DNA of 45,383 nt from assembly GCA_040905925.1 (NCBI GenBank), contig JBBDQO010000042.1, positions 1 to 45,383 of the forward strand, in the 5' to 3' direction. The stretch is from JALYNX01 sp040905925. GTDB lineage: Bacteria > Actinomycetota > Acidimicrobiia > Spongiisociales > ZC4RG35. The notes under the pieces are model-generated. The model did not search any database and was not told the DNA's origin. It was given only the letters and a program-made list of their open reading frames with translations. The translations under genes were made by a program, and so were the position numbers. Below, one piece after another: positions 38,686 through 45,383 of this stretch. Position 1 is the first letter of the stretch. The number at the start of each line of letters is the position of its first letter.

Positions 38686-38895
38686 AGGGATATTGCCGTC
38701 GCACTCAACGTCACCGAGCGCACCGCCTACGGCATCGTCGTGGACCTCACCGCAGCGGGCTACGTGGCGAAGAACAAGGACGGTCGCCGCAACCGCTACG
38801 ACGTCCAGGCCCATCTTCCGTTGCGCGATTCGATCGGCCGTCAGCGCGCCGTAGGCGAGCTTGTGAGTCTCTTCGTCGACGCCAAGGATCGCTGA
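38677..38895 (+). pseudogene. helix-turn-helix regulator, 5'-truncated
   Basis: About 72 residues of a winged-helix domain: RLRDIAVALNVTERTAYGIVVDLTAAGYVAKNKDGRRNRYDVQAHLPLRD and a C-terminal helix (AVGELVSLFVD). Full-length relatives have about 20-30 residues ahead of RLRDIA, including the first helix; here the frame runs back into antisense DUF3494 sequence and no credible start is present (the ATG at 38620 is inside that antisense region). So the gene appears to have lost its 5' end at the same point as the DUF3494 gene. Confidence 0.65.
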
Positions 38896-38978
38896 AGGCC
38901 CCGATCTCGCGATTGCCGGGACCTGAGCTCGGATGCCCGTAGGTACTCTCGATTCAATGCCCGACCAGGAGCACATGC

Positions 38979-39272
38979 ATGTGGGTCCTCTTTTCTGTCC
39001 CCTGTCCGACCCCCGATGGTCAGACCGCCCGCGACCTGTACCAGAAGAGAATCGTCATGATCACCGAGAGCATGCAGGCCAGCGCGGTCGAACACGGCTG
39101 TCGGTTTCACCGAGCCTGGTACGCCTCCGACGAGTCGGCGTTCTATGCGCTGGCCAACTGGGAGAGCCGTGAGGGTGCGAGTGCGTTCTTCGAACAATGG
39201 GAGATCGAAGATGAGCCCGGTGAGGTCGCCATCATCCTCGAGGGTAACGTCGGTCTCGTCCCCGACCCCTAA
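38979..39272 (+). CDS. small conserved-looking protein, DUF3303-like pattern
   Basis: A 97-residue soluble protein. It has the pattern of ferredoxin-like alpha+beta barrel monomers (MWVLFSVPCP, AVEHGCRFHRAWYASDESAFYALANWES, ASAFFEQWEIEDEPGEVAIILEGNV), close in feel to DUF3303 or mono-oxygenase-like dimer proteins. AGGAG lies 7 nt before the ATG, so it is a leadered gene. It is isolated and converges on the B12 operon. Function unknown; no catalytic residues can be assigned. Confidence 0.6.
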   Translation: MWVLFSVPCPTPDGQTARDLYQKRIVMITESMQASAVEHGCRFHRAWYASDESAFYALANWESREGASAFFEQWEIEDEPGEVAIILEGNVGLVPDP

Positions 39273-39324
39273 TTGCGTTAGGGACTTGGCGCTCGCACTC
39301 CCACAGCGGATGTGAACGTTCGAC

Positions 39325-39888
39325 CTAATAGTCAATACCGCGCCGGGCCATTACCCCGCGGTCGAAGGCGTGTTTCACCTTGACCATTTCGGTCACGGTG
39401 TCTGCCACGTCGATCAACTCGACCGGCGCATCGCGCCCGGTGAGGATCAGATTGACATTGTCCGGCCGTGCCGAGATCGCGGCCAGCACATCGTCGAGTG
39501 CGATCCAGCCCCAGTTGATCGGGTAGGTCACCTCGTCGAGGATCACCAGGTCGTATTGGCCCGATGCGATCTTGTCCTTGGCCACCGCCCAAGCCTCGCG
39601 GGCAATTGCCTCCGATTCCTCCATGTTCTCGGAATCCCAAGTGAAGCCATCACCCAAAGCCCACCAGTCGATCCCCAGCTGGCCCCCGACTGACTCCTCC
39701 CCTACGTGCCATTCCCCCGATTTGAGGAACTGGACCACTCCGACCTTCCACCCGCGGGCCAAAGCCCGGAGCGCGGTCCCGAAAGCGGCTGTCGACTTCC
39801 CTTTGCCATCCCCGGTGTTGACCAAGACCAGTGAGGGCTCACGAACCGTCGCTCTCGCCGGAGGCTCGGTTGGAGGGTTTTGAGTCAT
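39325..39888 (-). CDS. cobO: cob(I)yrinic acid a,c-diamide adenosyltransferase
   Basis: A 187-residue CobA/CobO/BtuR-type enzyme that adds the 5'-deoxyadenosyl group of ATP to the cobalt of corrinoids. The P-loop is NTGDGKGKST (24-33), and VVQFLKSGEW, DLVILDEVTYPINWGW and LILTGRDAP are conserved. Start ATG 39888 overlaps the cobC stop (ATGA). It is the last gene of the eight-gene B12 operon. Confidence 0.93.
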   Translation of the reverse strand: MTQNPPTEPPARATVREPSLVLVNTGDGKGKSTAAFGTALRALARGWKVGVVQFLKSGEWHVGEESVGGQLGIDWWALGDGFTWDSENMEESEAIAREAWAVAKDKIASGQYDLVILDEVTYPINWGWIALDDVLAAISARPDNVNLILTGRDAPVELIDVADTVTEMVKVKHAFDRGVMARRGIDY

Positions 39889-40403
39889 TTCCTCTCGTCC
39901 CACCCTAGGGACACCATCTCACCGGGGGATGGTGACTGCTCCTCGCCGCTCAGCCGGGTCAACAGGCGGATGACCCCGCCATGGGTGAACACCAGGTGGG
40001 CTCCGGATGACAATTCATCCACGAATTCGACGACTCGAGACCGGAACCCGGCCACCGACTCGCCGCCGAGAGCGTCGAAGTCGTCGAACGAAGCCAGCGC
40101 GGCCTGGATCGTCGGATCACATTCCGCCCATGTATTCCCCTCGATCTCGCCGAAGTCGAACTCCCGCAGCCTCGGGTCGGGTCGAGCCCCGTCCCGCACC
40201 AGCCGTGCGAATTCGCAAGCCCGGGTTAGGTCTGAGGTCCAGATCCCTGTGAACGAACGTGGCTCGATCCTGTCACGGACACTCCGCGCCTGGTTCCGAC
40301 CCAGATTGCTCAGCGGCACATCCGACCACCCGCAAAGCCGCCCGCTCTCACTCCAGGCGGTGGCCCCGTGGCGGACCAAGACAAGTGTCTTGGTCAATTC
40401 CAC
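39885..40403 (-). CDS. cobC: histidine phosphatase, probable alpha-ribazole phosphatase
   Basis: A 172-residue phosphoglycerate-mutase-like phosphatase. The catalytic His12 lies in LVLVRHGATAWSESGR, and the second His is in HLVFTHGGVIRLL. In B12 synthesis CobC removes the 5'-phosphate of alpha-ribazole phosphate or adenosylcobalamin phosphate; assignment rests on its position between cobS and cobO. The GTG start overlaps the cobS stop by 10 nt. A long open frame upstream is inside cobS and non-coding. Confidence 0.82.
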   Translation of the reverse strand: MELTKTLVLVRHGATAWSESGRLCGWSDVPLSNLGRNQARSVRDRIEPRSFTGIWTSDLTRACEFARLVRDGARPDPRLREFDFGEIEGNTWAECDPTIQAALASFDDFDALGGESVAGFRSRVVEFVDELSSGAHLVFTHGGVIRLLTRLSGEEQSPSPGEMVSLGWDERK

Positions 40404-41152
40404 CAAGCCCCGGTCACGAGTCCCCTTGATCCCAGGGCAGCACCCAACAAGAGGAGCATGACCTCGTCGATCTGCTCCACGGCACCCAAGGCATCGCCGG
40501 TAAACCCCCCGATGCGGTCCCGGGCGACCCAACCCATCATCAGCGCTCCGAGCCCGGCCAATGCAACAAAGGCGACCGCCCACCATCCGAGCAGGAGCAG
40601 ACTCATCCCGATGGCCGCCAGGATCCCCCGGATCGCCCGCCGGCCGTTGCCGAGGTCCGCGTGGGCCACTCCCACACCCACCGCCGACGCCGGCGGCACG
40701 GTTGCCATCAATCCGATGCTGGCGCCGCGGCTCAATGCGTGGACTGCTGGGAGGATGACCAACGCCTCCCCGACACCGAGCACCGTCATCGCGCCCAGCT
40801 TGAGCGCGAAGGATGTGACCAAGGCGATCACCCCATAGGTGCCAAGCATCGGATCGCGCATGATCCGGATGACATCCTCACGGTCCGAGCCCCCACCAAA
40901 TCCATCGGCAGTATCGGCCAGCCCGTCCTCGTGGAACGCGCCCGTGACGAGTACCCCGAGTGTCAGCGCAACACCAGCCGCCGGAAGCGAAGGGAGGGCC
41001 TCGAGTGACAGGCTGTAGACCAAAGCGATCACCAGCCCGATGAGACCCCCGACAACAGGAGCCCAGCCGACCGCCTTCGGGAGGTCGGCTTCTCCGACGT
41101 GGCCCACCGGCAGCCGGGTCAGCAGCCCGATCGCAGAGCGCAGACCTCTCAT
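40394..41152 (-). CDS. cobS: adenosylcobinamide-GDP ribazoletransferase
   Basis: A 252-residue polytopic membrane enzyme that joins adenosylcobinamide-GDP with alpha-ribazole (or its phosphate). The signature GAFHEDGLADTADGFGGG and the hydrophobic segments are typical. It starts MRGLRSAIGLLTRLPV, a normal cobS opening, and its ATG overlaps the cobT stop (ATGA). It works with CobU, CobT and CobC encoded around it. Confidence 0.93.
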   Translation of the reverse strand: MRGLRSAIGLLTRLPVGHVGEADLPKAVGWAPVVGGLIGLVIALVYSLSLEALPSLPAAGVALTLGVLVTGAFHEDGLADTADGFGGGSDREDVIRIMRDPMLGTYGVIALVTSFALKLGAMTVLGVGEALVILPAVHALSRGASIGLMATVPPASAVGVGVAHADLGNGRRAIRGILAAIGMSLLLLGWWAVAFVALAGLGALMMGWVARDRIGGFTGDALGAVEQIDEVMLLLLGAALGSRGLVTGAWWN

Positions 41153-42144
41153 CGCGTGATTCCCCATTCCTCGAAGGTGGCGACGTCGGTGACGCAACGT
41201 GCTGCGAGGCTCACGAGGGGCAGGGCAGCCAGGGCGCCGGTCCCTTCACCGAGCCGGAGCCCGAGATCCAATATCGGTTCCAATCCGAGCTTCTCGAGCA
41301 GGAGCCGGTGCCCGGGCTCGGCGGAACAGTGGCCGGCGAAGACGTGAGCGATGGCTCCTGGTGCGGCCATCTCCAGGGCCGCGCAGGCCGACGTGACCAC
41401 GAAACCGTCGAGAAGGACTGGGATCGAGCGGGTACGAGCTTCGTAAGCGGCACCGGCGATCGCCACCAGCTCGGCCCCTCCCACCTGGCGCAATGTCTCC
41501 AGTGGACCTGCGAAGGCCATCCTGCGGGTTGCCTCGTCGACCGCTGCCACCTTACGGGCGAGGGTTGCGTCGTCGACCCCGGTGCCACGACCGGTCCACA
41601 GCTCGGCACCGCCGCCGAAAAGGGCCGCGCACACCGCCGACGCTGCGGTGGTGTTGCCAATGCCCATCTCCCCCAGCACCAGCAGGTCGGTCCTGCCAAG
41701 TTCTGATACCGCCACCCGACCGGCCTCCCAGCATTCGTCGAACCGGTCGATGCTGAGGGCAGGCTGCTCACGGATGTCTCCAGTAGGCCTCCCCACCCCC
41801 ACGTCGACCACAACCAACCGGACCCCCAAAGCTGCAGACATCACGCTGGCGGTGGCTACACCCTCCTGCAACGCCCGAAACATGGCGCCAGTCACCGATG
41901 ACGGGTAAGCGCTCACCCCCCCGGCGGCCACGCCGTGATCGGCGGCGAAGACAAGCGCCGCCGGTGCCGCGACCGACGGTGTGCTCGTCCCCTGCCATCC
42001 GGCTAGCCAGACCGCGATCTCGTCCAGCCGCTCCAGTGCTCCGATTGGTCGCAGGACCTCCTTGGACCTTCGCCGCACGAGAGCCATCGCCTCCTGATTG
42101 GGCTGAGACAACCCAGCCAACAACCTGGCGTAGACATCATCCAT
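41149..42144 (-). CDS. cobT: nicotinate-nucleotide--dimethylbenzimidazole phosphoribosyltransferase
   Basis: A 331-residue CobT that makes alpha-ribazole phosphate from nicotinate mononucleotide and the lower-ligand base. The conserved LGEMGIGNTTAASA (157-170) and the catalytic Glu300 in LGEGTGA are present, as is FAADHGVA. It overlaps the cobU end by 8 bp and the cobS start by 4 bp. No dimethylbenzimidazole synthase (bluB) is in view, so the base may be imported or made elsewhere. Confidence 0.95.
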   Translation of the reverse strand: MDDVYARLLAGLSQPNQEAMALVRRRSKEVLRPIGALERLDEIAVWLAGWQGTSTPSVAAPAALVFAADHGVAAGGVSAYPSSVTGAMFRALQEGVATASVMSAALGVRLVVVDVGVGRPTGDIREQPALSIDRFDECWEAGRVAVSELGRTDLLVLGEMGIGNTTAASAVCAALFGGGAELWTGRGTGVDDATLARKVAAVDEATRRMAFAGPLETLRQVGGAELVAIAGAAYEARTRSIPVLLDGFVVTSACAALEMAAPGAIAHVFAGHCSAEPGHRLLLEKLGLEPILDLGLRLGEGTGALAALPLVSLAARCVTDVATFEEWGITR

Positions 42145-42730
42145 CGGTGGAGTACCCCCAAAGTGATTCGACTGGACGAACCGGAACCACGCCGCCAGCG
42201 ACAGAGAGCAGGACCTGGTCCGAGCCGTCCGCCCAGATCCCGTTGACCCTGCCCAGGAGGTCTCGATATCGACGGGCCAAAGCGTTGATAGGCACGATTC
42301 CGGATCCGACCTCGTTGCTCACCACCACGATGTCGGCGCGATGGCCCTGCACCACAGCCAGCGTCTCCGCCGCTCTCGCCTCCACGGCTGCGTCGTCGAG
42401 CCCGGCCTCGATCAGGTTGGACACCCAGAGAGTGAGACAGTCGATGATCACATGAGTGCTGGGAGCCACCTCCACCATGGCTCCCACCAGGTCGAGCGGC
42501 TCCTCTATCACCCGCCATCCACCGGGGCGGGCCTCGCGATGTCGTCGGATCCGCTCTGCCATCTCCTCGTCCCGGGCTTCGGCCGTGGCGATCAGGGCAA
42601 CCTCACCTGGCGACGAGGCGATGACACGCTCGGCGATCCTCGATTTGCCGCTTCGAGCGCCTCCCAGAAGCAGGGTCAGCGACACGCGAGCCGCCCCAGA
42701 ACCCTCATCTGGCACCTCGACCCGGCTCAC
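42137..42730 (-). CDS. cobU: adenosylcobinamide kinase / adenosylcobinamide-phosphate guanylyltransferase
   Basis: A 197-residue bifunctional enzyme that phosphorylates adenosylcobinamide and then attaches GMP. The P-loop GGARSGKS is at 23-30, the GMP-accepting histidine is likely His62 in RRHREARPGGW, and VIIDCLTLWVSNL and VVVSNEVGSGIVP follow. The GTG at 42730 has AGGA 6 nt upstream but overlaps btuD by 26 bp. A GTG at 42685 would give the more usual short N-terminus; both are possible. Confidence 0.92.
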   Translation of the reverse strand: MSRVEVPDEGSGAARVSLTLLLGGARSGKSRIAERVIASSPGEVALIATAEARDEEMAERIRRHREARPGGWRVIEEPLDLVGAMVEVAPSTHVIIDCLTLWVSNLIEAGLDDAAVEARAAETLAVVQGHRADIVVVSNEVGSGIVPINALARRYRDLLGRVNGIWADGSDQVLLSVAGGVVPVRPVESLWGYSTDG

Positions 42731-43505
42731 GGTGTGTCCTGATCGGGATCACTGTCAGGCCCGAAACCTCATGCTCGACCACCTGGACCGTCGCCTCAAA
42801 ATGGCGTTGGATTCGCTCTTCAGTCAGCACCGTTCGGGCTGAGCCCTCCTCTACCACCGTCCCCCGGTCGAGCAGCACGAGCCGTTCGGCGAACTGCGCG
42901 GCGAGCGTCAGATCATGGAGTGCCGTGACAACGGTCAGGCCGCGCTCGAGGCGGAGCTCATCGATCAGCTCCAATACCTGTTGTTGATGGCCTACGTCCA
43001 GGGACGAGGTGGGCTCGTCGAGGAGAACAATCTCGGACTGTTGGGCGAGGGCGCGCGCCAGGACTACCCGTTGGGCCTCACCGCCGGAGAGAGAAAGCAC
43101 CGGGCGTCTGGCAATCCCGGCGAGGGCGAGACGACTCAAGACGGTATCCACCACCTCTCGATCCGACGCCGACTCCGCCCCGAAGTACGAAATGTAAGGG
43201 GTGCGTCCGATACCGACGTAATCGAACACGCTGACTCCATCCGGGATGGTGGGCCGCTGTGGCAGGAACGCCACCATCTGGGAGAGACGCCGCCTGCTCA
43301 GCGATGAGGAAGCGTGGCCTCCGATGACGATCGATCCTTGGTATGGGACCAGGCCGGCCACCGATCGGAGAAGAGAGCTCTTCCCGGCGCCGTTGGGCCC
43401 GATGAGCCCCACCCAGGAGCAGGCCGGTATGTCAATGCTCACCCGGTCAACCACCCGGGTGCCGTTGTATGCGATCGACACCTCATCGATTCGGACGTCG
43501 CTCAT
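42705..43505 (-). CDS. btuD: ABC transporter ATP-binding protein, B12/siderophore type
   Basis: A 266-residue FecE/BtuD-type ATPase: Walker A GPNGAGKSS near residue 36, Q-loop VAFLPQR, signature LSGGEAQR, Walker B IVLLDEP, and a switch His in ALHDLTLA. The ATG overlaps the btuC stop (ATGA). Context with btuF, btuC and cob genes supports cobalamin or cobinamide import; heme or ferric siderophore import would look similar by sequence alone. Confidence 0.87.
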   Translation of the reverse strand: MSDVRIDEVSIAYNGTRVVDRVSIDIPACSWVGLIGPNGAGKSSLLRSVAGLVPYQGSIVIGGHASSSLSRRRLSQMVAFLPQRPTIPDGVSVFDYVGIGRTPYISYFGAESASDREVVDTVLSRLALAGIARRPVLSLSGGEAQRVVLARALAQQSEIVLLDEPTSSLDVGHQQQVLELIDELRLERGLTVVTALHDLTLAAQFAERLVLLDRGTVVEEGSARTVLTEERIQRHFEATVQVVEHEVSGLTVIPIRTHREPGRGAR

Positions 43506-44566
43506 GGCAATCGCCGCGCCCGGTAGAGGACCAGGAGGAAGAAGGGAGCTCCGAAGAACGCTGTGACCACCCCGATCGGCACCTCGGCCGGAGCGAGCAC
43601 GGTGCGGGCGACGACGTCGGCGAGGATGAGGAATGCGGCTCCGAAGGTGAGCGAAAGCGGGACGATCACTCGGTAGCTGGAGCCAAAGATGAGCCGCACG
43701 GCGTGGGGGACGATGATCCCGACAAATCCGATCAGCCCGCTGACGGCTACGGCGGCCGCTGTGCCGAGGGTGGCCGCCATCACCACCATCAGCCTCACCT
43801 TTGGCGCCTGGACCCCGACGCTGTTGGCTTCCTCGTCACCCAGCCCCATGACATCGAGAAGGCGTCGATAGAGATAGAGAGCCACCCCGCTAAGGACCAC
43901 GTAGGGCAGGATCAGGACAACCTTCGACCATCCGACCGTGACCAGGGCACCGAGGATCCACGCGTAGACCTCGCGGAAGGTATCCGAGTTTTGCTGCTGG
44001 ATGAAGGTCTGGGTGGCGGTGAGGAAGGCCGCCACTGCAACGCCGGCGAGAATCAAGGTGGCGGTGGAGGACGTGGTTGCTGCCGTCCGCCCCAAGACAT
44101 AGGTGACCATCACCCCGATCAGAGCGCCGACGAAAGCTGCGATAGGCAACGGGCTCACCGGCCACGTCGTCGCTCCCGGGAAATATGCGATGGCGAGCGT
44201 CGCCCCAAGACCGGCTCCTGCCGCTACCCCGAGCAAATAGGGATCTGCCAGCGGATTTCGAAAGACTCCCTGGAAGCCGGCGCCGGCAATGGCGAGCATG
44301 CCGCCAACCAGGCCGGCCAGCACCACCCTGGGGACGCGGATCTCCCAGACAATCGCCGCTTCCCTGGCCGTGAGGCCGGATGAGACATCGACGCCCGGGA
44401 TCCTGTCAGCTACCTCGGCGATGACTGAGCCCAAGGAGAGATCGATGGCACCCACCAGGATCCCGAGCAAGCTGCAGATAACAAGGACCGCGGCTGCACC
44501 GAGAGCCCACACAGGCTTGACTCGAGTTGGCGATGGTCCGACTGGCTGCTCGACGTCTTGGAGCAT
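43502..44566 (-). CDS. btuC: ABC transporter permease, B12/siderophore (FecCD) type
   Basis: A 354-residue permease with about ten membrane helices. Family segments include REAAIVWEIRVPRVVLAGLVGGMLAIAGAGFQGVFRNPLADPYLLGVAAGAGLGA and GLIGFVGIIVPHAVRLI near the ATPase-contacting loop. The ATG overlaps the btuF stop by one base (TGATG). With btuD and btuF it forms a type II importer for a corrinoid, as judged from the cob genes that follow. Confidence 0.88.
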   Translation of the reverse strand: MLQDVEQPVGPSPTRVKPVWALGAAAVLVICSLLGILVGAIDLSLGSVIAEVADRIPGVDVSSGLTAREAAIVWEIRVPRVVLAGLVGGMLAIAGAGFQGVFRNPLADPYLLGVAAGAGLGATLAIAYFPGATTWPVSPLPIAAFVGALIGVMVTYVLGRTAATTSSTATLILAGVAVAAFLTATQTFIQQQNSDTFREVYAWILGALVTVGWSKVVLILPYVVLSGVALYLYRRLLDVMGLGDEEANSVGVQAPKVRLMVVMAATLGTAAAVAVSGLIGFVGIIVPHAVRLIFGSSYRVIVPLSLTFGAAFLILADVVARTVLAPAEVPIGVVTAFFGAPFFLLVLYRARRLP

Positions 44567-45383
44567 CAGGAGCCGGTGGTGTCCAGGGCATTCACGGAGT
44601 CGACGATGACCGCCAGAAGGTCAACCACTCTTGGGCCCCATCGAGAGGCGATGTCGTCGTCGAGGGCAATCACGGAGTCGTTGGACACCGCGGTGAGTTG
44701 GCCCCATCCCGGCCGCGCGGCGACCGTTTCCGGAGACTCGCCACAGCATTCTGTGTCCGCGAGAAAAATCAGATCTGGATCGGAATCGATTATGTACTCG
44801 GCCGAGAGCTGGGGATATCCGGTCCCCGCTCCCTCGGCCGCATCCGCGATGTTCACCAGCCCGGCCAATGAGTAGATCAGGCCGATGAAGGTCTCGGAGG
44901 TCACCGAGAAGAACGAGTTGTCGAGCTCGTGGTAGAAGCTGGCCCCGGGGGGAGCCTCGATCGAGGCCAGGACGTCATCAATCCCGATCTGTATGTCGCT
45001 GACCACCCCGGCCGCCTCCGCGACGTGCCCCGTGGCGGCTCCCAATTGTTCGATCTGGGCATAAGTGTCGTCCAAGGTCTGCGCCACCGGCTGCTGGATC
45101 ACGGCGATTTCGATTGCCTCCAACCCAGCGATCACATCCCCGAGGTCGTCGGAGACAACGACCAGGTCGGGCTCGTATTCGGCGATAGCCTCGATGTTCG
45201 GCTCGTAGCCGGACAGCTCGGTGGTCGGGACGTCTTCTGGATAGTCGGAGGTCTCATCGACCGCGACAACCTGATCCCCGGCTCCAATGGCGAACAGCAT
45301 CTCCGTCGCGGTGGCCGAGAGCGAAACGATCCGCTCTGGTCTCTCCTCGATAGTCACCTCGCCATTGGGGTCGGTGACCGAGA
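44566..45383 (-). CDS. btuF: B12/siderophore-type substrate-binding protein, cut by window edge
   Basis: At least 272 residues of a periplasmic-binding-protein type III (BtuF/FhuD) domain. VTIEERPERIVSLSATATEMLFAIGAGDQVVAVDETSDYP and LSGYEPNIEAIAEYEPDLVV match the family opening. The frame stays open to the last base of the window (SVTDPNGEV precedes the internal GTG at 45357), so the signal peptide and true start lie beyond it. A cobalamin riboswitch, if any, would also be outside. It ends overlapping btuC by one base. It probably captures a corrinoid outside the cell. Confidence 0.85.
   Translation of the reverse strand, partial: SVTDPNGEVTIEERPERIVSLSATATEMLFAIGAGDQVVAVDETSDYPEDVPTTELSGYEPNIEAIAEYEPDLVVVSDDLGDVIAGLEAIEIAVIQQPVAQTLDDTYAQIEQLGAATGHVAEAAGVVSDIQIGIDDVLASIEAPPGASFYHELDNSFFSVTSETFIGLIYSLAGLVNIADAAEGAGTGYPQLSAEYIIDSDPDLIFLADTECCGESPETVAARPGWGQLTAVSNDSVIALDDDIASRWGPRVVDLLAVIVDSVNALDTTGS

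Overview
The window is GC-rich DNA (roughly two-thirds G+C by eye) from an actinobacterium, probably an uncultured one: it contains a 100-base run of N (13576-13675), as expected of a scaffold. Pointers to Actinomycetota are an F420-type LLM oxidoreductase, a class-E-like sortase with an LPRTG surface protein, an Mrp ATPase without the usual CxxC paired with a SufR-like regulator, a DUF5317 protein, many GTG starts, and many genes whose only promoter-like signal is a TAnnnT hexamer 6-9 nt before the start codon (leaderless mRNAs). I lean towards Acidimicrobiia or a relative, but that is inference. I see no rRNA, tRNA, CRISPR array, insertion sequence or prophage.

Layout. (a) 0-5.3 kb: small membrane protein and MFS transporter (-), agmatinase-family ureohydrolase (+), C45-type acyltransferase and GNAT acetyltransferase (-), DUF4349 lipoprotein (+). 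(b) 5.3-13.6 kb: polyamine block. A metal-dependent amidohydrolase and potA-potB-potC-potD run leftward; a class III aminotransferase and an FAD amine oxidoreductase run rightward from a 46-bp divergent promoter with an inverted repeat. With the ureohydrolase this looks like uptake and breakdown of agmatine/putrescine/spermidine-type compounds. The FAD gene runs into the assembly gap. (c) 13.7-21 kb: DUF2752 protein and partner, a membrane protein, Mrp/SufR-like pair sharing a palindromic promoter, aconitase, TlpA-like thioredoxin, sortase. (d) 21-26 kb: enoyl-CoA hydratase, DUF5317, repeats, a frameshifted nitroreductase, and two membrane HD-domain proteins preceded by a short secreted-type leader ORF and a strongly structured RNA. 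(e) 26-37 kb: protein of unknown function, gamma-glutamyltransferase, F420-type oxidoreductase, HhH protein, RlmN, LysM-M23 peptidase, flavin reductase-like protein, DUF885 peptidase, aminoglycoside-phosphotransferase-fold kinase, an AbiEi/DUF559-like gene bracketed by oppositely oriented palindromic repeats, and a phosphofructokinase with pyrophosphate-type residues. (f) 38-39.3 kb: a DUF3494 (ice-binding-like) LPxTG gene and a helix-turn-helix gene, both missing their 5' ends and joined head to head at an apparent breakpoint, then a small conserved protein. (g) 39.3-45.4 kb: an eight-gene leftward B12 operon, btuF-btuC-btuD-cobU-cobT-cobS-cobC-cobO, in which every junction overlaps; btuF is cut by the window edge.

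The most unusual material is the family of about 48-bp palindromic repeats (five copies at gene 3' ends, two of them supplying the 3' end of the AbiEi/DUF559-like gene), the uncharacterised structured RNA at about 25.92-26.05 kb, the truncation junction near 38.68 kb, and the recurring leaderless-promoter and stop-start overlap architecture, including apparent CTG or ATT starts.
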